DNA of 26,590 nt from Tannerella sp. (GTDB lineage Bacteria > Bacteroidota > Bacteroidia > Bacteroidales > Tannerellaceae), in the NCBI GenBank assembly GCA_031289515.1, contig JAITPH010000044.1, positions 1 through 26,590 on the forward strand. The letters are read 5' to 3'. The stretch's first letter is position 1. Each line of letters begins with the position of its first letter. Position numbers and translations under genes: made by a program. Positions 26,301 to 26,590 of this stretch are shown piece by piece. The notes below the pieces were generated by a model. That model made no database searches. It was not told where the DNA came from and worked only from the letters and a program-made list of their open reading frames with translations.

Positions 26301-26443
26301 CCGGAGACCTTGTATCCCCGTTGCTGACCGAAAGCTGCCGAAGCACTCATTGCAGCAAACAAAGTCAGCGAAAAAAGCAGTATCGTCCACAGCTGATTCC
26401 GTCTTGGCTTGTGCCGCATCTGTTTAAAAAATACTTGTTGCAT
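23327..26443 (-). CDS. SusC-like TonB-dependent outer-membrane transporter
   Basis: The 1038-residue protein imports oligosaccharides across the outer membrane, powered by TonB. It has a signal peptide (cleavage near residue 40, SAAFGQ), a carboxypeptidase-regulatory-like domain (about 43-120, VSGTVTEVSGEPVIGASV), a TonB box within DEIVVVGYGT (123-132), a plug domain with VLVSNS, PLYVVDGIPIS and IEVLKDASATAIYGSRGANGV, and a long beta-barrel ending in WLFGVNLSF. The C-terminal aromatic residue is normal for barrel proteins. There is no N-terminal STN domain, so control by an ECF sigma/anti-sigma pair is not expected; this agrees with the adjacent hybrid regulator. ATG 26443 is used; ATG at residue 9 is an alternative. 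It is the first gene of the minus-strand operon. Confidence 0.97.
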   Translation of the reverse strand: MQQVFFKQMRHKPRRNQLWTILLFSLTLFAAMSASAAFGQQRGYKVSGTVTEVSGEPVIGASVREKGTTNGSVTNLDGNFTFNVSSEEAVLEISYLGYRTETVQVTAGQTVKVTLTEDAEQLDEIVVVGYGTVKKRDLTGSVGSISSKKIIESPVVSAAEAIQGKVAGVLVSNSSWTPGATPSILIRGTRSINASNDPLYVVDGIPISTAPNLFSPGDIESIEVLKDASATAIYGSRGANGVILITTKKGKSGKVQVNYNGYYGATTIQNKLELMNGSEYADYVRESYRGAGQYASAVPNMELDKTLSSFIGDDYTWQSIAMAYDANGNYDPSKVRSGALWWEEVERTGSVTDHQLNVSGGTDKAQYAFGATYYRSEGIYKAQDYQRYSVKLGVDIEATSWLKIGGQSHYSNSLQHRGTSFQDSWRVNPLGRLYDDEGNLTECASGVDTQWWNPLQYLVPGAVVNPYKVHRFLGSYYGEIKLPLDGLRFRTNVGIDFHSRQDYSFASGLARTGSLNRAQNATAQTFAYTNENLLYYDKEVGKHSFGATLLQSVQRNRTESLSATVQNLPSDELLYNDIASALEITAYDSNNQVWSLASFMGRLNYNFNSRYYATVSMRYDGSSRLAEGHKWVSFPAFALAWRINEESFLRDFHKLNNLKLRLGYGVTANAAISPYQTKGLLAKKYYNYGTSYVIGFAPSTLPDKSLTWETTAQWNAGLDFGFFGGRLSGTVEGYMQNTSDLLLNRQLPAASGYSSVLTNVGKTKNRGLEISLSSVNVKTKDFVWSTDLMYSTNREEIVELYNGKVDDIGNSWFIGEAITVYYDYQKTGIWQDTPEDQAEMAKYNANGHRFAPGTIKLLDVNGDYKITADDDRIILGHRNPTHIFNLGNTLNYKDFDLNLIAYGTAGGTLLNGTRIDHQAYRNNSVKLDYWTANNPTNAYPQPNRLQDNIDYESALYYEKSDFLRIKTITLGYTLPDKLLGKAAVSNCRFYVTAQNPFVFTNFTGVDPEGATTALGSGTARSYASPSTTTWLFGVNLSF

Positions 26444-26481
26444 GTTTTATCGATTTAAAATTAAAACTAAAAATATCGGTA

Positions 26482-26489
26482 CAAAGATA
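26482..26489 (-). promoter_or_regulatory. -7 element for the susC-susD-GH88 operon
   Basis: On the minus strand TATCTTTG (26489-26482) matches TAnnTTTG, 38 bp before the susC start codon. The -33 region offers only CTTG (26511-26508, spacer 18), a weak match, as expected for a promoter that needs an activator. Confidence 0.6.
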
Positions 26490-26514
26490 AATAGAACAAG
26501 CAAAACGCAAGGTG

Positions 26515-26546
26515 CTCATTTCCGCCAAAAACAGACTTATTTCCGC
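26515..26546 (-). promoter_or_regulatory. Predicted operator: 11-bp direct repeat with 21-bp period upstream of susC
   Basis: On the minus strand GCGGAAATAAG (26546-26536) and GCGGAAATGAG (26525-26515) are direct repeats with one mismatch and start exactly 21 bp apart. They end 25 bp upstream of the -7 box, next to the weak -33. Direct repeats spaced by two helical turns are typical of AraC-family activator sites, so this is a good candidate binding site for the regulator at 16140-20183. A 7-bp inverted repeat CCGCCAA/TTGGCGG (26522-26528 and 26548-26554) overlaps it. Confidence 0.55.
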
Positions 26547-26590
26547 ATTGGCGGGAAAAAACACGTTTTTGTCGGGATTGAATACGGAAA

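Noticed and set aside
1..26590. Possible avoidance of RGATCY, the BstYI-type site, across the window.
   Set aside because: By eye I found about 42 GATC, of which two fit RGATCY (19538 and 21756) and none AGATCT or GGATCC. Given the flanking-base frequencies of those same GATC sites, about four would be expected, so the shortage is not convincing in this sample. A whole-genome count would decide.

Overview
The window is a chromosomal stretch from a member of the Bacteroidetes, most likely order Bacteroidales; the family cannot be fixed from the sequence alone. The evidence is Bacteroidetes-type promoters (a TAnnTTTG -7 element ahead of most transcription units), A-rich leaders without clear Shine-Dalgarno sites, a fused lpxC/fabZ gene, a SusC/SusD pair with a hybrid two-component regulator, and RF1 with a PQT rather than PAT tripeptide.

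Positions 1-14.3 kb are dense core genome. In order: the 3' end of a long NfeD-type membrane protein, meeting a convergent cytidine deaminase (cdd) at overlapping stop codons; an operon of a secreted glucosaminidase/LysM protein, purM, prfA and pyrF; the lipid A operon lpxD - lpxC/fabZ - lpxA; a pair made of a pRiA4b ORF-3-like protein and miaA, with stop and start codons abutting; and an operon of a secreted TPR/PD40 protein, a short NfeD, flotillin-like FloA and a nucleoside phosphorylase that appears to start at TTG.

Positions 14.4-16.0 kb hold a compact two-gene type II restriction-modification cassette: a beta-class DNA methyltransferase (TSPPY then DPFAGVGST) followed 14 bp later by an endonuclease of the BglII/BstYI family with the D-x8-E-V-Q active-site spacing. 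A perfect 12-bp inverted repeat lies between this cassette and the next gene.

Positions 16.1-26.5 kb are a small polysaccharide utilisation locus. A 1347-residue hybrid two-component sensor/regulator on the + strand converges on a three-gene - strand operon: SusC-like transporter, SusD-like lipoprotein, and a GH88-type unsaturated glucuronyl hydrolase lipoprotein. The likely substrate class is uronic-acid oligosaccharides released by lyases (glycosaminoglycan-like), but no lyase or sulfatase is in the window. Two non-coding features stand out: an 11-bp direct repeat with a 21-bp period just upstream of the susC promoter, a good candidate for the regulator's operator; and a 105-bp array of five 21-bp units with palindromic cores between susD and the GH88 gene. 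No tRNA, rRNA, CRISPR array, transposase or integrase was seen, and no gene-free stretch exceeds 300 bases.
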